Positions 7,030 through 13,618 of a stretch of 17,593 nt of DNA are shown here, one piece after another. The position numbers and the translations under genes are program-made. The notes under the pieces were generated by a model. That model was not told the origin of the DNA. It saw only the letters and a program-made list of their open reading frames with translations, and made no database searches. Each line of letters begins with the position of its first letter. The first letter of the stretch is position 1. This stretch comes from Eubacteriales bacterium (GTDB taxonomy: Bacteria > Bacillota_A > Clostridia > Christensenellales > Aristaeellaceae): positions 1 to 17,593 of the forward strand of contig JARKQO010000452.1 in assembly GCA_029974855.1 (NCBI GenBank). Reading direction: 5' to 3'.

Positions 7030-7335
7030 ATGGAAAACCGCTTTTCGGACCAGGTCTATGCAATTGTGGGCCGGATTCCCCGGGGAACCGTGACCACCTA
7101 CGGCCTCATCGCCCGGATGCTGGGCAGGCCCCAGTCCGCCCGGTATGTGGGCTTCGCTTTGCGCAGCGCCCCCCAGGGCCTCCCCTGCCACCGGGTGGTG
7201 AACCAGCAGGGGGACATGGCCCCCCAGGACGCCTTCGGCTCCCGGGATTTTCAGCGGGAACTGCTGCGCTCCGAGGGAATTGCCTTTTTGCCCAATGGCC
7301 GGATTGACATGAAAAAGCATCTCTGGATGGGATAA
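7030..7335 (+). CDS. Small MGMT/ATL-like DNA alkylation repair protein
   Basis: This 101-residue protein consists only of the DNA-binding domain of O6-alkylguanine-DNA methyltransferases. IPRGTVTTYGLIARMLG forms the helix-turn-helix region, SARYVGFALRS carries the arginine-finger type segment, and the active-site motif is PCHRVV with Cys53. The short size and the C-terminus (SEGIAF...MKKHLWMG) resemble alkyltransferase-like (ATL) proteins, which lack the N-terminal MGMT domain and usually have Trp or Ala instead of Cys. Here the Cys is kept, so the protein could transfer alkyl groups or just flag lesions for excision repair. The ATG at 7030 is preceded by AGGAGGGAG; a longer reading from 6922 would overlap wecB and is unlikely. 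The stop codon lies in the loop of a bidirectional terminator. Confidence 0.88.
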   Translation: MENRFSDQVYAIVGRIPRGTVTTYGLIARMLGRPQSARYVGFALRSAPQGLPCHRVVNQQGDMAPQDAFGSRDFQRELLRSEGIAFLPNGRIDMKKHLWMG

Positions 7336-7352
7336 CCAACCGAGATGCTTTT
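7312..7352. terminator. Bidirectional terminator between the MGMT-like and Nudix genes
   Basis: AAAAGCATCTC (7313-7323) and GAGATGCTTTT (7342-7352) form a perfect 11-bp inverted repeat around an 18-base loop. The A/T base of the stem supplies a T-run on both strands, four T on the plus strand and five on the minus strand. The MGMT-like stop codon (7333-7335) lies inside the loop, and the convergent Nudix gene stops six bases beyond the structure. Confidence 0.85.
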
Positions 7353-7357
7353 GGCTT

Positions 7358-7828
7358 TCATCCTTGGCCCTGTTCCTGCCTGGCCTTCCGGTAGTCCTCC
7401 AGGGCCGGCTGGCATACGGAGAAAATCTCTCCGGGCAGCCGGTCCAAGGGAAAAAAGCTCAGCTTCTCCACCTCTCCCGCCTCGCAGCGCAGGGCTCCGT
7501 GATACTTCCGGCATACATAGACGATATCCACATTGGAGGTCTCATCCCCATTGGGGTACACATAGCTCATTTCCGGGCCGGAGTACACCCCCAGCAGCTC
7601 CAGCTCCTCCGCCACCAGCCCTGTTTCCTCCTCCAGCTCCCGGGCAGCCGCGTCCTGGACGCGCTCAAACAGCTCTATGGAGCCGCCCGCGTAGGCCCAC
7701 TGGCCGTTGTCCGAGCGCAGCTGCAGCAGGATTTCGCCCTTTTCATTCTCCACAATCACGGATGCTCCGCACTGCATCAGCGGGATAGGCCCCACCCGTT
7801 TGCGCATGTCCATGATGTACTCCCCCAT
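7358..7828 (-). CDS. Nudix hydrolase
   Basis: This 156-residue protein carries a perfect Nudix box (G x5 E x7 REUxEExGU) at residues 49-71, ending RELEEETGL, with the metal-binding glutamates in place. Nudix enzymes cleave nucleoside diphosphates linked to another group, for example oxidised dNTPs, ADP-ribose or dinucleoside polyphosphates. The substrate cannot be assigned here. The N-terminal MRKRVG-I-P-L-M-Q-CGAS pattern resembles many small clostridial Nudix proteins annotated only generically. The start at 7828 follows a GAGGGGG-type ribosome binding site. The open frame continues upstream to 8461, but that part lies antisense to the GH18 gene and is rejected. The gene stands alone, divergent from GH18 and convergent with the MGMT-like gene. 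Confidence 0.93.
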   Translation of the reverse strand: MGEYIMDMRKRVGPIPLMQCGASVIVENEKGEILLQLRSDNGQWAYAGGSIELFERVQDAAARELEEETGLVAEELELLGVYSGPEMSYVYPNGDETSNVDIVYVCRKYHGALRCEAGEVEKLSFFPLDRLPGEIFSVCQPALEDYRKARQEQGQG

Positions 7829-7888
7829 GGCGGTTTCCCCCTCTTGTGTTTCCTTGTTTGCGCAGGAATACCATAACAACATATGACA

Positions 7889-7918
7889 TTGCCCTGTGAC
7901 AGCCGCCCATGGTATACT
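7889..7918 (+). promoter_or_regulatory. Probable promoter of the GH18 gene
   Basis: TTGCCC (7889-7894), 18-bp spacer and TATACT (7913-7918) lie about 85 bases before the GH18 start. The -10 is good, while the -35 matches only at TTG plus one base. The divergent Nudix gene needs a promoter in the same 174-base gap (7829-8002), but I found no convincing one for it. Confidence 0.55.
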
Positions 7919-8002
7919 TCGCTGGCACGTATCGCATTTCCTTGTGAAAGAACCGTGACTTCCGGCCGGGCCTTGCGCCCGCCCCAAAGGAGACGAGCAC
8001 TC

Positions 8003-9193
8003 ATGGCCAACCAGTATCCATCCACCGCCCCCAGGAGGGGACGCCTTGGCTTCTCTTGGCAGGGCCTGATCCTCGCCTCGATGCTGCTGTTTACCGCTTT
8101 TGGCGGAGCCGGGGCCGGGAAGGAGCCCAAAACCGAAGAACCTGCCGCCACCACCCAGGAGCGCCCCCGGCAGCCCCTGACCTCCGCCTATGTGTTTGAC
8201 CGGGGCCGCCTCACCTTTTCCCAGCGGGACGCGGCCAACCTGGACCAGATGAACTTCTCCTTCGCCTTGATCAAGGATGGAAAGGTTTCCGGGGCCCATT
8301 GGCGAAGCATTGGTAAGTTTCAGGCCTTCATGGAGGCCAACCCCCACATTCTGCCTGTGCTTTCCGTAGGGGGCTGGGGGGCGGACGGCTTTTCCCAGGC
8401 GGCCTCCACCCAGGAGGGGCGGAAGCTCTTTGTGGAAAGCGCCCTGGAGCTGATGGAGCAATACGGCTTTCTGGGCCTTGATGTGGACTGGGAGTACCCC
8501 TGCTCCTCGGCGGCGGGCATTACCAGCAGCCCGGAGGACAAGGAGAACTTCACCCTGTTGCTAAGGGACCTGCGGGAGGGCCTGGACCGGCTGACCCAGC
8601 AGGACGGCAAGGACCGGCTGCTGGGCATCGCCGTGGGTGGAATGGCCTCCGGCACGGAGCTGATTCAAAGCCAAGCGGTGGGCGAAATCGTGGACCAGGT
8701 AAACCTGATGACCTATGACCTGCAAGCCAATTCCCTGTCCACCCACCACACCAACCTGTACCCCAGCGGTGAAAACCACAGCACCAGCGTGGATACGGCG
8801 GTGCAGGCCTATATCCAGGCCGGCATCCCCAGGGAGAAGATCATGGTGGGCGGCGCGTTTTACGGCCGGGTGTTTTCCCTGGCCTCCTCCCGGCGGGAGG
8901 GCCCGGGGCTCTACCAGCCCAGCAAGGGGCCTGCCAACAAAACCTACGACTACCGCAAGCTCCAGGAAGTGATGGCCCGGGGCGACTACACCCAGGGCCT
9001 TGACCAGGAGGCCCAGGCCCCCTACCTTTACAAGCCCGGCACCTTCATCACCTACGACGACCCGGATTCCCTGAGGGCCAAGGGTACCTACGTGCGGGAG
9101 CAGGGCTTGATGGGCCTGATGTGTTGGGAGTATGGCGGGGACCCCAGCGGGGAACTGCTGCAGGCCATGAAGGAAGGGCTGACCCAGCCCTAA
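8003..9193 (+). CDS. Glycoside hydrolase family 18 protein, exported or membrane-anchored
   Basis: This 396-residue protein has a basic N-terminus, one hydrophobic segment (about residues 20-39) with no lipobox cysteine, a short polar linker rich in Glu, Pro and Thr, and a TIM-barrel GH18 domain from about residue 58. GH18 enzymes cleave beta-1,4 GlcNAc linkages in chitin, peptidoglycan or N-glycans by substrate-assisted catalysis. The motif LDVDWEYP keeps the core Asp-x-Asp-x-Glu with catalytic Glu164. The outermost Asp of the DGxDxDxE consensus is Leu here. SVGGWG and the late VNLMTYD and MCWEYGGD barrel strands are also typical. No LysM or carbohydrate-binding module is present, so it is not a SleL/YaaH-type spore enzyme by architecture. 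The start is supported by AAAGGAGA about ten bases upstream. The natural substrate is unknown; a cell wall or host glycan is most plausible. Confidence 0.92.
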   Translation: MANQYPSTAPRRGRLGFSWQGLILASMLLFTAFGGAGAGKEPKTEEPAATTQERPRQPLTSAYVFDRGRLTFSQRDAANLDQMNFSFALIKDGKVSGAHWRSIGKFQAFMEANPHILPVLSVGGWGADGFSQAASTQEGRKLFVESALELMEQYGFLGLDVDWEYPCSSAAGITSSPEDKENFTLLLRDLREGLDRLTQQDGKDRLLGIAVGGMASGTELIQSQAVGEIVDQVNLMTYDLQANSLSTHHTNLYPSGENHSTSVDTAVQAYIQAGIPREKIMVGGAFYGRVFSLASSRREGPGLYQPSKGPANKTYDYRKLQEVMARGDYTQGLDQEAQAPYLYKPGTFITYDDPDSLRAKGTYVREQGLMGLMCWEYGGDPSGELLQAMKEGLTQP

Positions 9194-9212
9194 GCCATAG
9201 ATCAACGGTTCA

Positions 9213-9249
9213 CCGGCCGGCGCGGCGCTCAGCCCCCGGCTTTTTCTTT
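9213..9249 (+). terminator. Probable rho-independent terminator of the GH18 gene
   Basis: GCCGG (9216-9220) pairs with CCGGC (9236-9240), with an inner GGC/GCC pair (9224-9226 with 9232-9234), and is followed by TTTTTCTTT. It lies just after the GH18 stop and insulates the LacI promoter downstream. The stem is interrupted, so confidence is moderate. The 130 bases between it and the LacI promoter show nothing else convincing. Confidence 0.6.
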
Positions 9250-9379
9250 GCCGATATCCTCCTTGCCAGGGCAGGAAGGTTTTGAGACGCGGCAAGGACC
9301 CACGTCCTGCTTCCCCTTGGTTCTGGAGGCGGTTTTGCAGGAAAACGGACAAAAATTGACCGGAAATTCCGAAAACCTC

Positions 9380-9408
9380 TTGACAATCTGCCAAGAGGAA
9401 CTTATAAT
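9380..9408 (+). promoter_or_regulatory. Perfect consensus promoter of the LacI/CUT1 operon
   Basis: -35 TTGACA (9380-9385), 17-bp spacer and -10 TATAAT (9403-9408) match the housekeeping consensus at all twelve positions. Transcription should start near 9415, immediately before the LacI-type operator. An intrinsically strong promoter with a tight repressor site is the usual design for an inducible sugar operon. Confidence 0.92.
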
Positions 9409-9422
9409 AAAATTACAGCGTA

Positions 9423-9436
9423 TGTAAACGTTTACA
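9423..9436 (+). promoter_or_regulatory. LacI-family operator, perfect 14-bp palindrome
   Basis: TGTAAACGTTTACA is a perfect palindrome with the central CG typical of LacI/GalR-family operators. It starts about eight bases after the predicted transcription start and 25 bases before the regulator's own start codon. Bound repressor would block initiation or early elongation. The adjacent LacI-type protein is the obvious candidate ligand (inference), which implies autoregulation of the whole operon. Confidence 0.88.
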
Positions 9437-9460
9437 CATATTGGGGAGAGCGGTGAAGAT

Positions 9461-10480
9461 ATGGATAGGGTCAAGCGCGCAACCATACGGGATGTGTCAA
9501 ATATTGCAAGGGTTTCCGTGGCAACCGTATCCAGATTTCTCAATTCCTCCGGATATGTAGACGATTCCACTGCCGAGGAAATCCGCAAGGCCATCGCCCT
9601 TACCAACTACCGGGTCAACAAAAGCGCAAAATTTTTGAAAACCCAGCGTTCCAACCAGATCATGCTCATCGAGCCGGACATCGGCAACCCCTACTATGCC
9701 GAAATGTTCAAAACCTTGCAGCATTTGGCCGCCCAGCGGGGGTACTCCGTGCTTCTGTACGATTCCAACGCCGATGAAAAATGGGAGCTGAAGGCGCTGG
9801 AGCTCATGGAAGAAATTGGGGTGGACGGCCTGATCTACTGCTCCATCAAGAATACGGACGCGGTGCTGGAGCGCTTGCTGGCCATTGACCGCCCCGTGGT
9901 GGTCTCCCAGCATTACGATCAGCTGCATTTTGATACCTTGCATTCTATCAAAGGCCGGGGTATTTACCTGGCGGCCAAGCACCTCATCGAGCTGGGGCAT
10001 CGAAAAATAGGGTATGTGGGCGGTCCGGAAAGCTCCACCATCAACAAGCGCCGCAAGGGAGGCTTTATCACCGCCCTGGAGGAAGCCGGGCTGTCCCTGG
10101 AAAAGGATTTCTGCTTTGAAATGGACTTTACCATGGACGCCGGGTACAAAGCGGGCATGTATATTTCCTCCTTATCCTCCATGCCCACGGGCATCTGCGC
10201 CGCCAACGACATCATCGCCATGGGTGTGATGCAGGCGCTGCGGGAGCGGGGCCTCCAGGTCCCCGCGGATATTTCCCTCACTGGTGAGGATAACATCGGG
10301 TTTGCTCAAATCAGCCGCCCTGGGCTCACCACCATCAACAACAGCGGGGGCGAGTTTGCCCACCGGGCCATGGAGCTGCTTTTCAGCCGCATCAGCGGCG
10401 AGTATGACGGCCCTCCCCGGGACGTGGTCTGCCCCCGGGAATTAATCGTGCGGGAATCCACCCGGGCCCTAACGCCATGA
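9461..10480 (+). CDS. LacI-family transcriptional repressor
   Basis: This 339-residue protein opens with a canonical LacI helix-turn-helix (residues 8-27, TIRDVSNIARVSVATVSRFLN), then the hinge region (YRVNKSAKFLKTQRSNQ), then a two-lobed periplasmic-binding-protein-like effector domain with NPYYAEMF and the late NDIIAMGVMQALRERG and DISLTGEDN motifs. Such dimers bind a palindromic operator and release it when a sugar or sugar-like ligand binds. A perfect candidate operator lies just upstream in the same transcript. The start ATG is preceded by a weak GGTGAAG-type site, which suits the low expression normal for a repressor. The transport genes begin 63 bases downstream with no separate promoter visible, so the regulator appears to be the first gene of the operon it controls. 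The inducer is unknown. Confidence 0.95.
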   Translation: MDRVKRATIRDVSNIARVSVATVSRFLNSSGYVDDSTAEEIRKAIALTNYRVNKSAKFLKTQRSNQIMLIEPDIGNPYYAEMFKTLQHLAAQRGYSVLLYDSNADEKWELKALELMEEIGVDGLIYCSIKNTDAVLERLLAIDRPVVVSQHYDQLHFDTLHSIKGRGIYLAAKHLIELGHRKIGYVGGPESSTINKRRKGGFITALEEAGLSLEKDFCFEMDFTMDAGYKAGMYISSLSSMPTGICAANDIIAMGVMQALRERGLQVPADISLTGEDNIGFAQISRPGLTTINNSGGEFAHRAMELLFSRISGEYDGPPRDVVCPRELIVRESTRALTP

Positions 10481-10485
10481 CGGAG

Positions 10486-10517
10486 GTAAACGCCGGCCGG
10501 TACCGCCGGGTGTTTAC
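10486..10517 (+). promoter_or_regulatory. 32-bp imperfect palindrome between lacI and the binding-protein gene
   Basis: GTAAAC (10486-10491) and GTTTAC (10512-10517), the half-sites of the upstream LacI operator, lie symmetrically around the exact centre of a larger palindrome built on CGGTACCG (10498-10505). Thirteen of sixteen arm positions match, and one mismatch would be a G-U pair in RNA. It can be a hairpin in the message before the binding-protein ribosome binding site, a second extended operator, or both. Confidence 0.55.
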
Positions 10518-10543
10518 GATAAATGAAAAAGGAGATGCAAACG

Positions 10544-11821
10544 ATGAAAAAATGGGTTTCTCTTGCCACGGCGTTGCTGCTATGCCTTAGCACCTTCGCC
10601 ATCCCCGCCCTGGCGGAAGACACCACGCTGAATTTCTTGATCATGTCTGATCTGGAGATTCTGCAGCCCACCTTTGACCTGTATGAGGAACAAAACCCCA
10701 GAGTCAAGATCAACGTGGAAGTGCTGCCCTTTGACAAGATGTTTGAAGCCATCGAGGTTCGCCTGGGCAACGGGGAGGACAGCATCGACGCCTTCCTGGT
10801 GGACTGCACCGTGGTAGCCAACTATGCCCTGAAGGGATACCTGGCGGAGCTGGAGAATCTGATCGCTCCGGAGTCTCCCCGGAACCTGACCGAAGCGGCC
10901 CTGGATTCCGTAACCTATAACGGCCACATCTACGCCCTGCCCCTTTACAGCTCCTGTGTGCAGCTGTATTACAACAAGGACCTGTTCGACGCCAAGGGCG
11001 TTGCCTACCCGGACAGCGGCGCCGAAGGCCGCATGACCTGGGAACAGGTGGTGGAACTGGCCAAGGGACTGACCTATACGGACGATAGCGGCAAGCAGAT
11101 CTATGGCCTCGTTTTTGAACAGGTCAACCGCCCCTATCAACTGCTGCCCCTGGCGCAAAGCTTGGGCGCCAAGCAGTTTGTGAGCGAGGATGGCCTGGTC
11201 ACCACAGGCTACACCAACAGCCCCGAAATGGTAAAGGCCGGCCAGTTCTACGCCGATACCTTCAACACCTGGAAGATCAGCCCCAAGGTAGGCGCGGACG
11301 AAAGCACCAACCTGTTCACCAGCGGCCAGGTAGCTATGTTTGTGGGCGGCTCCTGGCAGATTCCAGCCATGCTAAACGCCAGCCTGAACTTCGGGTACGC
11401 TCCCCATCCCTATTTTGAGGGCGGCGTCCCGGTGACGCCTACCGGCTCCTGGTGCGCGGGGGTATCCGCTTATTCCAAGCACCAGGCGGAAGCCGCCAAG
11501 TTCGTGGAGTTCCTGACCTGCGATAACGACACCGCGATTCAGAACTTCAAGCTCATCAAGAACCTGCCCAGCAACATTGCCGCCCTGGAGAGCATCGACA
11601 CCGACCCCGCCTATGAAAACTTCCCCGATGACGTGGCGCGGCTGTCCGCCTACGAATCCCTGAACACCGCCATGGCCCGCCCAAAAATGGCCGGGTATAC
11701 CGAATGGCAGAGCATTGTGGAAAAGGCCTTCAGCGATATGATGAACGGCGCGGACCCCCAAACCGCCCTGGACGCGGCTGTGGCCGAAATCGACCAGCAG
11801 CTGCAGAAATACGCGGAATAA
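10544..11821 (+). CDS. Extracellular solute-binding protein of a CUT1 ABC importer
   Basis: This 425-residue family 1 solute-binding protein captures a sugar-like ligand outside the cell for the two permeases that follow. Residues 1-24 form a signal peptide ending ALA before EDTT, a signal peptidase I site. There is no lipobox: the only early cysteine, Cys14, lies inside the hydrophobic core after Leu, not after Gly/Ala/Ser. Mature sequence features such as PTFDLYEEQNPRVKINVEV, YYNKDLFDAKG and MFVGGSWQIPAML are typical of carbohydrate-binding proteins. The ATG at 10544 was chosen because AAGGAGA lies eight bases upstream; in-frame ATGs at 10523 and 10535 are less well placed. A strong hairpin follows the gene, a usual way to give the binding protein more message than the permeases. 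The ligand is unknown. Confidence 0.95.
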   Translation: MKKWVSLATALLLCLSTFAIPALAEDTTLNFLIMSDLEILQPTFDLYEEQNPRVKINVEVLPFDKMFEAIEVRLGNGEDSIDAFLVDCTVVANYALKGYLAELENLIAPESPRNLTEAALDSVTYNGHIYALPLYSSCVQLYYNKDLFDAKGVAYPDSGAEGRMTWEQVVELAKGLTYTDDSGKQIYGLVFEQVNRPYQLLPLAQSLGAKQFVSEDGLVTTGYTNSPEMVKAGQFYADTFNTWKISPKVGADESTNLFTSGQVAMFVGGSWQIPAMLNASLNFGYAPHPYFEGGVPVTPTGSWCAGVSAYSKHQAEAAKFVEFLTCDNDTAIQNFKLIKNLPSNIAALESIDTDPAYENFPDDVARLSAYESLNTAMARPKMAGYTEWQSIVEKAFSDMMNGADPQTALDAAVAEIDQQLQKYAE

Positions 11822-11834
11822 CAAGCTTCGTACA

Positions 11835-11858
11835 GGGGGACGGGGAGGCCCGTCCCCC
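11835..11858 (+). other. Intercistronic hairpin after the binding-protein gene
   Basis: GGGGGACGGG (11835-11844) pairs perfectly with CCCGTCCCCC (11849-11858) around a GAGG loop. Only scattered T follow (GCTTCTTG), so it is a weak terminator at best. Placed between binding protein and permease, it probably protects the upstream message from 3' exonucleases or causes partial termination, raising binding-protein levels over permeases. Confidence 0.8.
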
Positions 11859-11884
11859 GCTTCTTGAAAAAAGGGGAACCGGCC

Positions 11885-12754
11885 ATGTTTAGCCTTAAGC
11901 GCAAATACATCCCATATCTGTTCTTGTTTCCCGCGGTGTTGGGACTGATCCTCTTCAAGGTATACCCCTTGGCAAGCGGTCTGTTTGACAGCTTTTTCAA
12001 ATACTCCTTTTTAAAAAAGACCTCCCGCTTTGTGGGGCTGGAGAATTACACGACCCTGTTTTTCGATCCGGCATTCCTCAACTCTCTGAAAGTGACGCTG
12101 CTGTTCAGCCTGATTACCAACCCCTTGCAAATCGCCCTCTCCTTGGGCCTGGCCTATATGCTGACGCTGAAGCTGAAGGGAAATCACTTTTTCCGTACCT
12201 TGCACCTGGTGCCCATCACCGTTTCCTTTACCATCGCCTGTACCCTGTGGGGGGTGCTGCTCAACCCGGACCAGGGCCTGCTGAACTCCCTTTTGAATCT
12301 GCTGGGCATCCCCAACCAGCCGTTTCTCACCTCCTCCCGTCAAGCCCTTGGCTCCGTCGTAGCCATCGCCAGCTGGAAGGGGGTAGGCTATTGGGCTGTC
12401 TTTTTGATTGCGGGAATGGAGAACATTCCCCGGTATCTGTACGAAGCCGCCGACATTGACGGAGCCGCCCGGGGCCGCACCTTTTTCGGTATCACGCTGC
12501 CGCTGCTGAAAAACACGCTGCTGTTTGTGCTGGTGTCGGATACCATTTCCAATTTCTTATTGTTCGTGCCCGCCTACATGCTCACCGGAGGCGGCCCGCA
12601 GGGGTCCACGGACTTCCTGATGTACCGCATCTACCAAAACGCCTACACCTATTCCAATATGAACGCGGCCTCCGCCATGGTGATGGTTCTGCTGGTGATC
12701 CTGCTGGCCGTGGTGGGGCTGGAAAACCTGCTGATGAAGGAGCGTGGCCGCTGA
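11885..12754 (+). CDS. CUT1 ABC importer permease, MalF/UgpA type
   Basis: This 289-residue inner-membrane subunit has about six hydrophobic helices, beginning with YIPYLFLFPAVLGLILF. The cytoplasmic EAA loop reads YEAADIDGA, with Glu187, and runs on to GITLPLLKN; it is the coupling helix that docks on the ATPase. With the next gene it forms the heterodimeric channel for the solute delivered by the upstream binding protein. The ATG at 11885 is preceded by AAGGGGAA; an in-frame TTG at 11864 would add seven residues and is less likely. The stop overlaps the next start by one base (TGATG). No ATP-binding subunit gene lies in this operon. Many Bacillota CUT1 systems share one MsmK-type ATPase encoded elsewhere, which is the expected partner here. 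Confidence 0.95.
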   Translation: MFSLKRKYIPYLFLFPAVLGLILFKVYPLASGLFDSFFKYSFLKKTSRFVGLENYTTLFFDPAFLNSLKVTLLFSLITNPLQIALSLGLAYMLTLKLKGNHFFRTLHLVPITVSFTIACTLWGVLLNPDQGLLNSLLNLLGIPNQPFLTSSRQALGSVVAIASWKGVGYWAVFLIAGMENIPRYLYEAADIDGAARGRTFFGITLPLLKNTLLFVLVSDTISNFLLFVPAYMLTGGGPQGSTDFLMYRIYQNAYTYSNMNAASAMVMVLLVILLAVVGLENLLMKERGR

Positions 12755-13596
12755 TGCAGAAAATGACCGGCTGGGGCAAAGCGCTGGTATATGCCTTGCA
12801 AGGGGTTTTGATTCTGGTCATCTTCTTTCCGCTTCTTTTCGCCCTGGTATCCTCCCTTCGTCCCCTGGAGGACGTATACCGCTATATCCGCCCCATCGTG
12901 CCGGAAACCTTCTGGCCCACCCAGGTTACGTTGGAGGCTTACCGCACCATCTTTGAGGAATACGGCTTCGGCTCCGCCGTGCTGAATTCCCTGCTCATTG
13001 CCGCCGTCACCATTGTGGCGGGCATCCTGTTCAACGCTATGGCGGGCTTTTGCTTCGCCAAGTTCCGGTTCGCGGGCAAGGGGGTGCTGTTTCTGCTGGT
13101 GATGGTCACCGCCATGGTGCCTTTTGAGCTGATCTCCATCAACCTGTACCAGATCATCATGCGCTTTCAATGGGTAAACAGCTATCAGGCGCTGATCTTG
13201 CCCAGCGTAGCCAACGGCATCGTGATCTTCCTGTTTCGGCAATTCTTTCTGGACTTCCCCAACTATATGATCGAGTCCGCCATGCTGGACGGACTGGGTT
13301 GGGGGGGTATTTTCACCCGGATCGCCATGCCCAACGCCAAGAGCATCGCCATCAGCGCCGGGCTGATCCTGTTTCTGTCCCAGTGGGAATCCTTCATGTG
13401 GCCGGTGCTGGTGACCCGTACCCCTGACATGCGAACCGTCCAGGTGGCTTTGAACAGCTTCCAGACCGAGCACGCCAAGCTATGGAACCTGATCTTTGCC
13501 GCCTCCATCATCGCCTTTGCCATCCCCGTAGCCATCATGATGCCCTTACAGCGTTATTACGTGGAGGGCATTGTGAGCTCAGGGGTCAAAGAATAA
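12754..13596 (+). CDS. CUT1 ABC importer permease, MalG/UgpE type
   Basis: This 280-residue integral membrane protein is the second half of the import channel. It opens with a hydrophobic helix (VLILVIFFPLLFALVSS) and carries the EAA loop IESAMLDGLGWGGIFTRIAMPNAK (Glu174), the coupling helix for the ATPase. The segment NSLLIAAVTIVAGILFNAMAGF and the C-terminal PLQRYYVEGIVSSGVKE are diagnostic of MalG-type permeases. Its start codon overlaps the stop of the first permease, and AAGGAG lies about eleven bases upstream within that gene, so synthesis is coupled 1:1. A hydrolase gene follows after 22 bases with its own ribosome binding site, tying transport to intracellular processing of the imported compound. 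Confidence 0.95.
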   Translation: MQKMTGWGKALVYALQGVLILVIFFPLLFALVSSLRPLEDVYRYIRPIVPETFWPTQVTLEAYRTIFEEYGFGSAVLNSLLIAAVTIVAGILFNAMAGFCFAKFRFAGKGVLFLLVMVTAMVPFELISINLYQIIMRFQWVNSYQALILPSVANGIVIFLFRQFFLDFPNYMIESAMLDGLGWGGIFTRIAMPNAKSIAISAGLILFLSQWESFMWPVLVTRTPDMRTVQVALNSFQTEHAKLWNLIFAASIIAFAIPVAIMMPLQRYYVEGIVSSGVKE

Positions 13597-13618
13597 TAAT
13601 CAACAAGGAGCTGCCATC

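Noticed and set aside
7829..8461. N-terminal extension of the Nudix frame
   Set aside because: It runs antisense through the GH18 gene and its signal sequence; the start at 7828 has a ribosome binding site and gives normal Nudix length.
9295..9308. AGGAC-CCAC-GTCCT hairpin upstream of the LacI promoter
   Set aside because: A five-base stem in GC-rich DNA is expected by chance, and it has no clear relation to the promoter or a gene.
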